A stretch of DNA of 5,061 bases from Caulobacteraceae bacterium. GTDB taxonomy: Bacteria; Pseudomonadota; Alphaproteobacteria; Caulobacterales; Caulobacteraceae. Shown piece by piece: positions 1 through 5,061 of this stretch. The position numbers were made by a program, and so were the translations under genes. Each line of letters starts with the position of its first letter. Within the stretch, counting starts at the first letter, position 1. Location: positions 1-5,061 of the forward strand of contig SDZP01000270.1 of NCBI GenBank assembly GCA_004144935.1. Reading direction: 5' to 3'. The notes beneath the pieces are model-generated. The model made no database searches and was not told where the DNA came from. It saw only the letters and a list, made by a program, of their open reading frames with translations.

Positions 1-440
1 ACGTCGCCCTGATCCTCAACGACGATCCGAGGCTGGCGGCAAAGCTGGGCTGCGACGGCGTCCATATCGGCCAGTCGGACATGCCGATGGCCGAGGCTCG
101 CAAGATCATGGGCAAAAGCGCCATGATCGGCGTCACCTGTCACGACAGCCGCCACCTGGCCATGGACGCCGCCGAGGCCGGCGCCGACTACGTCGCCTTC
201 GGGGCCTTCTATCCCACGGCCACCAAGGAGACGCTGTATCGGCCGGATCCCGAGATCCTGACCATCTGGCAGGAGACCATGGAAATCCCCTGCGTCGCCA
301 TCGGCGGCATCACCGCCGACAACGCCGGTCCACTGGCCCGGGCCGGAGCCGACTTCGTGGCCGTCAGCGCCGGCGTCTGGGGCCATCCGGACGGCCCCGC
401 CGCGGCGGTGAAGGCGATCAACGCGGCGATCCGCGCCTGA
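1..440 (+). CDS. thiE: Thiamine phosphate synthase, C-terminal part (5' end outside window)
   Basis: ThiE joins HMP pyrophosphate and thiazole phosphate to make thiamine monophosphate in the cytoplasm. The reading frame is already open at base 3 and stops at TGA 438-440, giving 145 residues. The family is usually about 210 residues, so roughly the first third lies upstream of the window. An ATG at 81 is internal and is not the start. Family motifs appear in order (numbered from the first codon seen): LNDD near 5-8, DGVHIGQSD at 18-26, IGVTCH at 42-47, the YPTATK phosphate/substrate loop at 70-75, AIGGIT at 99-104 and ADFVAVSAGVW at 116-126. These fit the alternating strand and helix pattern of a TIM barrel that ends at the usual C-terminus. 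The inositol monophosphatase gene follows 57 bp downstream on the same strand, so co-transcription is possible. Identification is firm; nothing can be said about its promoter. Confidence 0.95.
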   Translation, partial: VALILNDDPRLAAKLGCDGVHIGQSDMPMAEARKIMGKSAMIGVTCHDSRHLAMDAAEAGADYVAFGAFYPTATKETLYRPDPEILTIWQETMEIPCVAIGGITADNAGPLARAGADFVAVSAGVWGHPDGPAAAVKAINAAIRA

Positions 441-442
441 CC

Positions 443-452
443 TTGCTATAGA
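443..452 (+). promoter_or_regulatory. Possible -10 element before suhB
   Basis: GCTATAG at 445-451 resembles the start of the Caulobacter housekeeping -10 consensus (GCTANAWC). It lies just after the thiE stop and about 46 bp before the suhB ATG. No convincing TTGAC-type -35 is visible at the expected spacing inside the end of thiE, so this is only a weak candidate for a suhB promoter independent of thiE. Confidence 0.25.
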
Positions 453-497
453 AGGCCCTCATCGCTAGGTTCCGCGACCTTTTTTCGAGACCCCGAC

Positions 498-1298
498 ATG
501 CCCGCCACCTCCCCCCTGATCAACGTCATGACCGAAGCCGCCCGCAAGGCCGGCAAGGGCATGGCCCGTGACTTCGGCGAGGTCGGCGAGCTGCAGGTGT
601 CGCGCAAGGGCTCGGCATCCGACTTCGTCACCGCCGCCGACCTGAAGGCCGAGCAGTTCCTGTTCGAGGCCCTCACCAAGGCGCGGCCGGGCTACAGCTT
701 CATCGGCGAGGAGCGGGGCCTGATCGAGGGCACCGACAAGACCCACACCTGGATCGTCGACCCGCTGGACGGCACCACCAACTTCATCCACGCCATCCCC
801 CACTTCGCCATCAACATCGCCCTGCAGCGCGAGGGTGAGGTGGTGGCCTCGGTGACCTACAACCCGATCACCGCCGACCTGTTCTGGGCCGAAAAGGGCA
901 AGGGCGCCTGGCTGGGGGCCGAGCGCCGCCTGCGCGTCGCCGCCCGCAACCGCCTGGACGACGCCCTGCTGGCCACCGGCATCCCCTTCCTCGGCAAGCC
1001 CGGCCACGCCCAGTTCCTGAAAGAGCTGCACCAGATCAGCCAGCGGGTCGCCGGCGTGCGCCGCTACGGCTCGGCGGCCCTGGATCTGGCCTGGGTCGCG
1101 GCCGGCCGCTACGACGGCTACTGGGAGCGGGGGCTGAACAGCTGGGACGTGGCCGCGGGCCTGCTGCTGGTCACCGAGGCCGGCGGCAAGGTCACCAGCC
1201 TGGACGGCGGAGAAGACCCGATCGAGGCCAAGACCATCCTGGCCGCGAACCTGGAGATGCACCCGCTGATCCTTGAGAAGCTGCAGGCGGTGGCGTAG
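498..1298 (+). CDS. suhB: Inositol monophosphatase family protein, SuhB type
   Basis: A complete 266-residue enzyme of the magnesium-dependent inositol-1-phosphatase family, which hydrolyses inositol phosphates and related sugar phosphates in the cytoplasm. The metal site is intact: GEE at 70-72 (metal ligand probably E71), motif 1 DPLDGTTNF at 88-96 (D88, D91) and motif 2 WDVAAG at 216-221 (D217). SDFVTAAD at 41-48 is the usual conserved N-terminal stretch. The length is typical for SuhB. The ATG at 498 gives the normal N-terminus; the ribosome site is weak (GAGA at 487-490, 7 bases upstream). It follows thiE on the same strand and converges on the oxidoreductase gene. In enteric bacteria SuhB also takes part in rRNA antitermination complexes; whether that applies here cannot be read from the sequence. 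Related members can act on fructose-1,6-bisphosphate or PAP, so the exact substrate is open. Confidence 0.93.
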   Translation: MPATSPLINVMTEAARKAGKGMARDFGEVGELQVSRKGSASDFVTAADLKAEQFLFEALTKARPGYSFIGEERGLIEGTDKTHTWIVDPLDGTTNFIHAIPHFAINIALQREGEVVASVTYNPITADLFWAEKGKGAWLGAERRLRVAARNRLDDALLATGIPFLGKPGHAQFLKELHQISQRVAGVRRYGSAALDLAWVAAGRYDGYWERGLNSWDVAAGLLLVTEAGGKVTSLDGGEDPIEAKTILAANLEMHPLILEKLQAVA

Positions 1299-1320
1299 CG
1301 CCGCACGCCAACCAATCCAC

Positions 1321-1455
1321 CGTCATCCTAGGCCTTGTGCCTAGGACCCACCGTTCAGCCGCCGCGAAGGTCCGCCATGGAGGCGCAGCCGCGCCTCCAC
1401 TCCACGGCTCGTGCAGGCGGACCCGTGGGTCCTAGGCACAAGGCCTAGGATGACG
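1321..1455. repeat. Nested inverted-repeat (REP/MITE-like) intergenic element
   Basis: Two perfect 31-bp inverted arms, 1321-1351 and 1425-1455, enclose 73 bp. Each arm holds its own small palindrome: CCTAGGC and GCCTAGG around the loop CTTGT. The centre holds two further nested stems: GGTCCGCC 1369-1376 pairs with GGCGGACC 1416-1423, and TGGAGGCGC 1378-1386 pairs with GCGCCTCCA 1391-1399 around a 4-base loop. The similarity continues just outside the arms (CACCG on the left, CGGTG on the right after a 3-base slip). No transposase or coding sequence lies inside. The element nearly fills the gap between the convergent suhB and oxidoreductase genes. It may therefore act as a two-way terminator or mRNA-end stabiliser, like REP/BIME elements. 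Its structure is directly visible; its mobility and function are inference. Confidence 0.85.
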
Positions 1456-1473
1456 ACGGTGAGATGGCCGGGA

Positions 1474-2451
1474 TCACGCCACCAAGACCACCTTCCCCAC
1501 ATGCGCCCCGGCTTCCAGGTAGGCGTGCGCCGCCGCCGCCTCGGCCAGCGGGAAGGTCCGGTCGACCACCGCCTTGACCTTGCCGGCTGCGACCCACGGC
1601 CAGACCACCCGCTCGATCTCCGCCGCCAGCCGCGCCTTCTCGTCGGCCGAGCGCGGCCGCAGGGTCGAGCCGGTGAGCGTCGCCCGCTTCATCATCAGCC
1701 CGAACACCGGCACCTCCAGCATCCCGCCGCCCAGCGCCGCGATGTAGACGATCCGGCCGCCGACCTTCAGCGCCGACAGGTTTTTCGCAAAATAGCTGGC
1801 TCCGACCATGTCGAGCACCACGTCGACGCCGCCGGCCTCCTTCGCCACCGCCTCGAAATCCTCGGCCGTCACATCGACCGCGATGTCCGCTCCGAGCGCC
1901 AGCGCCTGGGCCTTCTTGTCCGCCCCGCGCCCGGTGGCGATCACCGTCGCCCCGGCCGCCTTGGCCATCTGGATGGCGGTCACCCCGATGCCGCTTGTGG
2001 CGCCATGGATCATCAGGGTCTCGCCGGCCTTCAAGCCCCCATGCTCGAAGACGTTGGCGTAGACGGTGAACACCGTCTCGGGCAGGCCCGCCGCCTCGGT
2101 CAGGGAGAGCCCCGCCGGGATCGGCAAGGCGTGCCGGGCGTCGACCACCGCGTACTCGGCATATCCGCCCCCGCCCAGCAGGGCGCAGACCTGGTCGCCG
2201 ACGTTCCAGCGTCCGGCCGCCTTGACCACCTCGCCGGCCACCTCCAGCCCCAGCACCGGCGAGGCGCCGGGCGGCGGCGGATAGGCGCCCAACCGCTGGA
2301 CGATATCCGGCCGGTTGACCCCCGCCGCCTTGACCCGGATCAGGACATCGCCGTCGCCCGCCACGGGAATGGGCGCCGTTTCGGGCCGCAGGGCCTCGGC
2401 CGGCCCCTTGCCGCCCTCGATGCCGATGGCGGTCATGGTCTGGTCGGTCAT
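1474..2451 (-). CDS. NAD(P)H quinone oxidoreductase, PIG3-like, zinc-free MDR family
   Basis: A 325-residue medium-chain dehydrogenase/reductase of the quinone oxidoreductase (PIG3/TP53I3-like) branch. It probably reduces quinones or enones with NADPH in the cytoplasm. The N-terminal GroES-like domain carries AAGVNRPD at 42-49 and LGLEVAGEV at 67-75. The Rossmann fold has the nucleotide loop HGATSGIG at 149-156, and the C-terminus VGKVVLVA is typical. The catalytic zinc cysteine and the structural zinc cysteines of alcohol dehydrogenases are absent; the only cysteine is C89, so zinc is not expected. The frame stays open upstream to 2538, but the ATG at 2451 is preferred. It has GAGGG 8 bases upstream, gives the usual family length, and the longer form would add 29 atypical residues and run up to the divergent DUF1192 start codon. 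The physiological substrate is unknown. Confidence 0.92.
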   Translation of the reverse strand: MTDQTMTAIGIEGGKGPAEALRPETAPIPVAGDGDVLIRVKAAGVNRPDIVQRLGAYPPPPGASPVLGLEVAGEVVKAAGRWNVGDQVCALLGGGGYAEYAVVDARHALPIPAGLSLTEAAGLPETVFTVYANVFEHGGLKAGETLMIHGATSGIGVTAIQMAKAAGATVIATGRGADKKAQALALGADIAVDVTAEDFEAVAKEAGGVDVVLDMVGASYFAKNLSALKVGGRIVYIAALGGGMLEVPVFGLMMKRATLTGSTLRPRSADEKARLAAEIERVVWPWVAAGKVKAVVDRTFPLAEAAAAHAYLEAGAHVGKVVLVA

Positions 2452-2537
2452 GGAAGCGTCCCTCAAAGCTTGCGCGCGGCGCGGTTGCGGGGTGAGATAG
2501 GACCAAACACGGACTTTCGCGATAGGGAGCGACGGCA
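2452..2537. promoter_or_regulatory. Divergent intergenic region between oxidoreductase and DUF1192 genes
   Basis: These 86 bp separate two divergent start codons and must hold at least the leader signals for both. Visible ribosome sites are AGGGAG at 2524-2529 (8 bases before ATG 2538, + strand) and GAGGG on the - strand (8 bases before ATG 2451). Promoter boxes are not clear: a CCTATC-type sequence on the - strand near 2494-2500 is the best -10-like candidate, without a good -35. Overlapping divergent promoters are inferred from gene layout rather than from a consensus match. Confidence 0.4.
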
Positions 2538-2747
2538 ATGATCGACGAACCCCTCGGGCCCCGGCCGGGCCGCGGCGAGAACCTGGAGGCCCTGGGCCGC
2601 GAGGATCTCGAGATCTACGGCGTCTCGGAACTGGAGGAGCGCGTCGAGGCGCTGCAGGCCGAAATCGCCCGCAGCCAGGCGCAGATCGACAAGAAGAACG
2701 CCGGCAAATCGGCCGCCGACGCCTTCTTCAATTTCAAGAATGGATGA
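2538..2747 (+). CDS. DUF1192 family small coiled-coil protein
   Basis: A complete 69-residue protein that matches the small alphaproteobacterial DUF1192 family in pattern and length. The middle (about 29-54, VSELEERVEALQAEIARSQ onwards) has a heptad-like run of leucine, isoleucine and charged residues, suggesting a short coiled coil. The conserved C-terminal part contains KSAADAFF at 57-64. No signal peptide or membrane segment is seen, so it is probably cytoplasmic. AGGGAG lies 8 bases before the ATG, which supports the start. The RcdA/DUF1465 gene follows 102 bp later on the same strand. I recall this pairing from other alphaproteobacteria, which hints at a shared pathway, but no function is known to me. 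The family call rests on recognition by eye. Confidence 0.85.
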   Translation: MIDEPLGPRPGRGENLEALGREDLEIYGVSELEERVEALQAEIARSQAQIDKKNAGKSAADAFFNFKNG

Positions 2748-2771
2748 CAAGGCAAACAAGGTCTTAAGGGG

Positions 2772-2788
2772 TTGGCACGCAGGTTGCA
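2772..2788 (+). promoter_or_regulatory. Sigma-54 (RpoN) -24/-12 promoter for the RcdA gene
   Basis: TTGGCACGCAGGTTGCA matches the sigma-54 consensus TGGCACG-N4-TTGCW at every fixed position. The invariant GG (2774-2775) and GC (2786-2787) have exactly 10 bases between them. The predicted start of transcription is near 2798-2799, giving a leader of about 51 bases before ATG 2850. The site lies wholly in the gap after the DUF1192 stop and points at the RcdA gene. Any enhancer for the required AAA+ activator would fall about 80-200 bp upstream, inside the DUF1192 gene. Sequence match is seen; promoter activity is inferred. Confidence 0.78.
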
Positions 2789-2800
2789 GTCAGACCGGTC

Positions 2801-2824
2801 CAAGGGCCGTGTATGGCCTGCTTG
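2801..2824 (+). other. Small hairpin in the predicted RcdA mRNA leader
   Basis: CAAG 2801-2804 pairs with CTTG 2821-2824, and GGCC 2805-2808 pairs with GGCC 2815-2818. The loop is GTGTAT and a 2-base bulge (TG) lies on the 3' side. If transcription starts at the sigma-54 site, this hairpin would be at the very 5' end of the mRNA, where it could shield it from decay. Eight pairs with a bulge can arise by chance in GC-rich DNA. Confidence 0.3.
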
Positions 2825-2849
2825 CGTAGATTGTAGGGGCGAAGTGTCC

Positions 2850-3371
2850 ATGAACGAAGTTGGCGCGCTGGAAACGGCGCCGTGGCGGGCCGGGGTGATC
2901 TCGGATTTCGCCCGGTCGGAGCTGTTTGATCGCACCTTCCAGGAGGGCATGGACCTCGTGGAGGAAACCGCCGCCTACCTCGACGGGGCCGGCCGGCAGG
3001 ATTCCAAGCTGCTCAGCCGCAACGCCGCCCTGGCCTACGCTTCCGAAAGCATGCGCCTGACCACCCGCCTGATGCAGGTGGCCAGCTGGCTGCTCGTCCA
3101 GCGGGCCGTGCGCGAGGGCGACATGGCCCCGGACGCCGCCTGCGACGACCGCTACCGCCTGGGCGCCGAGGCGGTCTGCACCGGCGAACAGAGCGAGGAG
3201 CTGCTGCCGCTCGGCCTGCTGACCCTGCTCGACCGCTCGGGCCGCCTCTACGACCGCGTCCGCCACCTCGACAAGCGCATGTATGTCGAGGCCGCGGCCA
3301 TCGAGGTCCCCAACGCCGTGCTGAGCCAGTTCGACCGCCTGCGGACGGCGTTCAGCGGGCTGGAGGCTTAG
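2850..3371 (+). CDS. rcdA: RcdA/DUF1465 family protein, probable ClpXP protease adaptor
   Basis: A complete 173-residue, mostly helical protein of the DUF1465/RcdA family. In Caulobacter, RcdA binds CpdR-primed ClpXP at the cell pole and helps deliver substrates, directly TacA and, with PopA, CtrA. The family signature is clear: LVEETAAYLDG at 36-46, then the strongly conserved block YASESMRLTTRLMQVASWLL at 63-82, then QRAVREGDM at 84-92. A third helical part, LLTLLDRSGRLYDRVRHLD at 123-141, completes the bundle. The length fits the family (about 170-180). The frame is open upstream to a TTG at 2772, but ATG 2850 is chosen: it has AGGGG 10 bases upstream, and the TTG form would place the -24/-12 promoter inside the gene. 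No membrane segment or signal peptide is seen. An ortholog versus paralog distinction from Caulobacter RcdA needs alignment. Confidence 0.85.
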   Translation: MNEVGALETAPWRAGVISDFARSELFDRTFQEGMDLVEETAAYLDGAGRQDSKLLSRNAALAYASESMRLTTRLMQVASWLLVQRAVREGDMAPDAACDDRYRLGAEAVCTGEQSEELLPLGLLTLLDRSGRLYDRVRHLDKRMYVEAAAIEVPNAVLSQFDRLRTAFSGLEA

Positions 3372-3390
3372 GGGGAAGCGTCCTTCCCCC
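3371..3390 (+). terminator. Hairpin at the end of the RcdA gene
   Basis: GGGGGAAG 3371-3378 pairs perfectly with CTTCCCCC 3383-3390 around the 4-base loop CGTC. The first base of the stem is the last base of the TAG stop codon. No T-run follows, so this may be a weak or factor-dependent terminator or a 3'-end stabiliser. Confidence 0.5.
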
Positions 3391-3424
3391 GCTCGTCGGG
3401 AGAAGAACGCAGTTCCGGACAAAC

Positions 3425-3454
3425 GAAAAAAGCCGGCTCCTGCTGGAGCCGGCT
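3425..3454 (-). terminator. Intrinsic terminator of rpmE
   Basis: Read on the - strand, a perfect 10-bp stem (AGCCGGCTCC with GGAGCCGGCT, 3431-3454) with a 4-base loop is followed directly by a run of six T (complement of 3426-3431, the first overlapping the stem). It lies 26 bp past the rpmE stop codon. This is a textbook rho-independent terminator for rpmE. In the + direction the stem is followed by CTTGCC, so it should stop RcdA transcripts less well. Confidence 0.9.
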
Positions 3455-3480
3455 CTTGCCGTCCGCGCTGACGCGCAGGC

Positions 3481-3705
3481 TTATTTCTTGGTGAAGCCGC
3501 CGAACTTGGCGTTGAAGCGGCTGACGCGGCCACCGCGGTCCAGCAGGTGCTGGTTGCCGCCGGTCCAGGCCGGGTGGGTGTTCGGATCGATGTCCAGGTT
3601 CAGGGTCGCGCCTTCCTTACCCATCGTCGAACGGGTCTGGTAGGTGGTGCCATCGACCATCACGACGTTGATGAAGTGGTAGTCGGGGTGCGTGTCTTGT
3701 TTCAT
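3481..3705 (-). CDS. rpmE: 50S ribosomal protein L31, cysteine-free (C-) form
   Basis: A complete 74-residue L31, part of the large ribosomal subunit and of bridges to the small subunit. The sequence starts MKQDTHPDYHFI, continues with RSTMGKEG and LDIDPNTHPAWTGG, and ends GGRVSRFNAKFGGF, all typical of the alphaproteobacterial type. There are no cysteines, so the zinc-binding CxxC pairs of the zinc (C+) form are missing. An in-frame TTG lies 12 bases upstream (3717), but ATG 3705 gives the standard N-terminus and has GGACAG just before it. The gene is monocistronic: it converges with the RcdA gene, has its own strong terminator and diverges from the ABC exporter gene. Confidence 0.97.
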   Translation of the reverse strand: MKQDTHPDYHFINVVMVDGTTYQTRSTMGKEGATLNLDIDPNTHPAWTGGNQHLLDRGGRVSRFNAKFGGFTKK

Positions 3706-3807
3706 CGGACTGTCCAACCGACATAAATCGGAGAAAAGGTGGATCGCGGGGTCGCCCGCGGAGACCGGCGGCTATACAGAAGCGTCAGCGACAAGGCAAG
3801 GCCGGGA
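3706..3807. promoter_or_regulatory. Divergent promoter region of rpmE and the ABC exporter gene
   Basis: These 102 bp lie between two divergent start codons. On the + strand GCTATACAG at 3771-3779 resembles the Caulobacter housekeeping -10 (GCTANA core) and would start transcription about 25 bases before ATG 3808. The same place read on the - strand gives CTGTATAG, a possible -10 for rpmE, so the two promoters could share a core. No good -35 boxes are visible. A perfect 6-bp hairpin (CGCGGG 3745-3750 with CCCGCG 3755-3760, loop GTCG) would lie in the rpmE leader if rpmE starts from there. Confidence 0.45.
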
Positions 3808-5061
3808 ATGACTGACAGCACCAGCGAACAGGCGATCATCGACGGGCGGCCGGGGGCGGGCGCGGCCCTGGTGACCTCGATCCGCGAGGATGCGGGCCGG
3901 CGGCCCAAGTCGCGGGATGTCCGCAACCTCGGCAACCTGATTCCCTTCATGCTGAATCACTGGGGCTTCGGGGCCGGCGCCTTCGTCTTCCTGATCATCT
4001 CGGTCGGCGCCACGCTGGGGGTGACCGGCGCGGCCAAGGCGGTCGTCGACGAAGGTTTTCTCTCCGGCGGGGCCGATCGGCTGAACATGGCCTTCATCGG
4101 CCTGGGCGCCGTGGCCCTGACCTTGGCGGTCAGCACCGCCTTCCGGTTCTATTTCATCACCCGGCTGGGCGAGCGGGTCGTGGCCGACGTGCGCAAGGCC
4201 CTCTACAGCCACATCCTGACCCTCGACCCGGCCTTCTTCCTGAAGACCCGCACCGGCGAGGTGCTGTCGCGGATGACCACCGACATCACCCTGATCGAGA
4301 CCCTGGTCGGCTCCTCGATCTCCATCTCCCTGCGCAACCTGTTCATGCTGATCGGGGCCACCATCCTGTTGGCCCACGTCTCCTGGCAGCTGACCCTGTT
4401 CGTGATGATGCTGGGTCCGGTCGTCATCCTGCCGATGTTCATCATCGGTCGCCGCGTGCGCAAACTCTCCACCGAGGCCCAGGACAGCTTCGCCGAGGCG
4501 GTCGCCTACGCCGGCGAGAGCCTCGATGCCCTCGAGACGGTGCAGGCCTTCGGCCGGGAAAAATACGCCACCAGCCGCTTCGGCCAGGCCGTCGAGTTCG
4601 CCTTTGGCCGCTCCATGGCCCGGATCCAGGCCCGGGCCACCATGACCCTGCTGGTCATGGGCCTGATCTTCGGCGGGGTGACCGTCGTGCTCTGGGTCGG
4701 CGCGCGCCAGGTCGTGGCCGGCGAAATGACCGCCGGCACCCTGTTGCAGTTCGTCATCCTCTCGGTCATGGCGGCCAGCAGCGTCGGCATGCTGGGCGAG
4801 ACCTGGGGCGACGTCCAGAAGGCCAGCGGCGCCATGCAGCGGATCAGCGAACTGCTGGCCGCCAAGCCCAACATCGCCGCCCCCGCCCTGCCGACCGTCC
4901 TGCCCGCGCCGCGCGGCGAGGTCGCCTTCGAGGACGTCACCTTCGCCTATCCGGGCCGTCCCGACCTGCCGGCCCTGCGCGGCCTGAACCTGCATGTGAA
5001 GCCCGGCGAGACCGTCGCCCTGGTCGGGCCGTCCGGGGCCGGCAAGTCGACCGTGTTCCGC
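3808..5061 (+). CDS. ABC exporter half-transporter (MsbA-related), 3' end outside window
   Basis: The frame is open from ATG 3808 to the window end, giving 418 residues of a protein that is usually about 600. It is a fused membrane and ATPase half-transporter that would work as a homodimer in the inner membrane. After a basic, soluble N-terminus (about 1-45), six membrane segments can be placed near 54-76, 94-116, 174-191, 193-214, 277-298 and 308-328. The first intracellular loop has the usual LDPAFFLKTRTGEVLSRMTTD pattern (139-159, interrupted only by normal variation). The ATPase domain begins near 370, with the A-loop tyrosine Y381 and Walker A GPSGAGKST at 407-415, three residues before the cut. 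Signature motif and Walker B lie beyond the window. GGGA sits very close to the ATG (3804-3807), so the ribosome site is tight. Substrate is not predictable: the MsbA-related group includes lipid and drug exporters. Confidence 0.93.
   Translation, partial: MTDSTSEQAIIDGRPGAGAALVTSIREDAGRRPKSRDVRNLGNLIPFMLNHWGFGAGAFVFLIISVGATLGVTGAAKAVVDEGFLSGGADRLNMAFIGLGAVALTLAVSTAFRFYFITRLGERVVADVRKALYSHILTLDPAFFLKTRTGEVLSRMTTDITLIETLVGSSISISLRNLFMLIGATILLAHVSWQLTLFVMMLGPVVILPMFIIGRRVRKLSTEAQDSFAEAVAYAGESLDALETVQAFGREKYATSRFGQAVEFAFGRSMARIQARATMTLLVMGLIFGGVTVVLWVGARQVVAGEMTAGTLLQFVILSVMAASSVGMLGETWGDVQKASGAMQRISELLAAKPNIAAPALPTVLPAPRGEVAFEDVTFAYPGRPDLPALRGLNLHVKPGETVALVGPSGAGKSTVFR

Noticed and set aside
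467..485. AGGT/ACCT mini-stem followed by six T between thiE and suhB
   Set aside because: A stem of only 4 bp is too weak to call an intrinsic terminator, although the T-run is notable.
465..1262. 265-codon - strand open frame opposite suhB
   Set aside because: Low-complexity glycine/valine/alanine-rich translation with no motif; suhB on the other strand has full catalytic motifs.
1411..2541. Long + strand open frame opposite the oxidoreductase gene
   Set aside because: Its product is rich in arginine, histidine and glycine with no domain, and its first residues are just the translated repeat arm. It is an antisense shadow produced by high GC.
2753..2767. CAAA-N7-TTAA as a possible CtrA box before the RcdA gene
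   Set aside because: The TTAA half is present, but the partner half matches only two of four bases of the TTAA-N7-TTAA consensus. It is at most a half-site, though worth including in any promoter test because CtrA is linked to rcdA in Caulobacter.
2772..2800. Sigma-70 type promoter using TTGGCA as -35
   Set aside because: No -10-like sequence lies 15-18 bases downstream; the same bases fit sigma-54 far better.
2790..3533. 247-codon - strand open frame opposite the RcdA gene, overlapping rpmE
   Set aside because: Alanine/glycine-rich shadow, overlaps the rpmE coding end and crosses the rpmE terminator.
3481..3705. Absence of zinc cysteines in L31 as a novelty
   Set aside because: Cysteine-free L31 is usual in alphaproteobacteria, so it is noted in the annotation but is not unusual.
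3772..4995. 407-codon - strand open frame opposite the ABC exporter
   Set aside because: The product is a histidine, aspartate, glycine and glutamine-rich shadow. The + strand frame has membrane segments and Walker A and is simply not closed because the window ends.

Overview
The window is about 5 kb of GC-rich DNA, with strong G/C preference at third codon positions. It looks like a chromosomal segment from an alphaproteobacterium of the Caulobacterales (Caulobacter or Phenylobacterium type). Three things point there: an RcdA/DUF1465 protein next to a DUF1192 protein, a cysteine-free L31 of the alphaproteobacterial kind, and an intergenic palindrome of the sort common in these genomes. I see no phage, plasmid, transposase, CRISPR, tRNA or rRNA signal.

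Layout from left to right: (1) the 3' two-thirds of thiE (+), thiamine phosphate synthase; (2) a complete SuhB-type inositol monophosphatase gene (+); (3) a 175-bp convergent gap almost filled by a 135-bp nested inverted-repeat element with perfect 31-bp arms; (4) a complete zinc-free, PIG3-like NAD(P)H quinone oxidoreductase gene (-); (5) a divergent gap; (6) a 69-residue DUF1192 coiled-coil protein gene (+); (7) a 102-bp gap with a near-perfect sigma-54 (-24/-12) promoter; (8) the gene for an RcdA/DUF1465 family protein (+), in Caulobacter a ClpXP protease adaptor of the cell cycle; (9) a convergent gap with two hairpins, one a clear intrinsic terminator for rpmE; (10) rpmE (-), ribosomal protein L31; (11) a short divergent promoter region; (12) the first 418 codons of an MsbA-related ABC exporter half-transporter (+), cut by the window end just after Walker A.

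Most genes are housekeeping. The regulatory focus is the gap before the RcdA gene. RcdA is known in Caulobacter as a ClpXP adaptor that helps remove cell-cycle regulators, including TacA, itself a sigma-54 activator. A sigma-54 promoter on this gene would therefore suggest a feedback loop (inference). The second item of note is the nested palindromic element between suhB and the oxidoreductase gene. It looks like a mobile or REP-type intergenic repeat and may also end transcription from both sides. I did not find a clearly novel multi-gene system.
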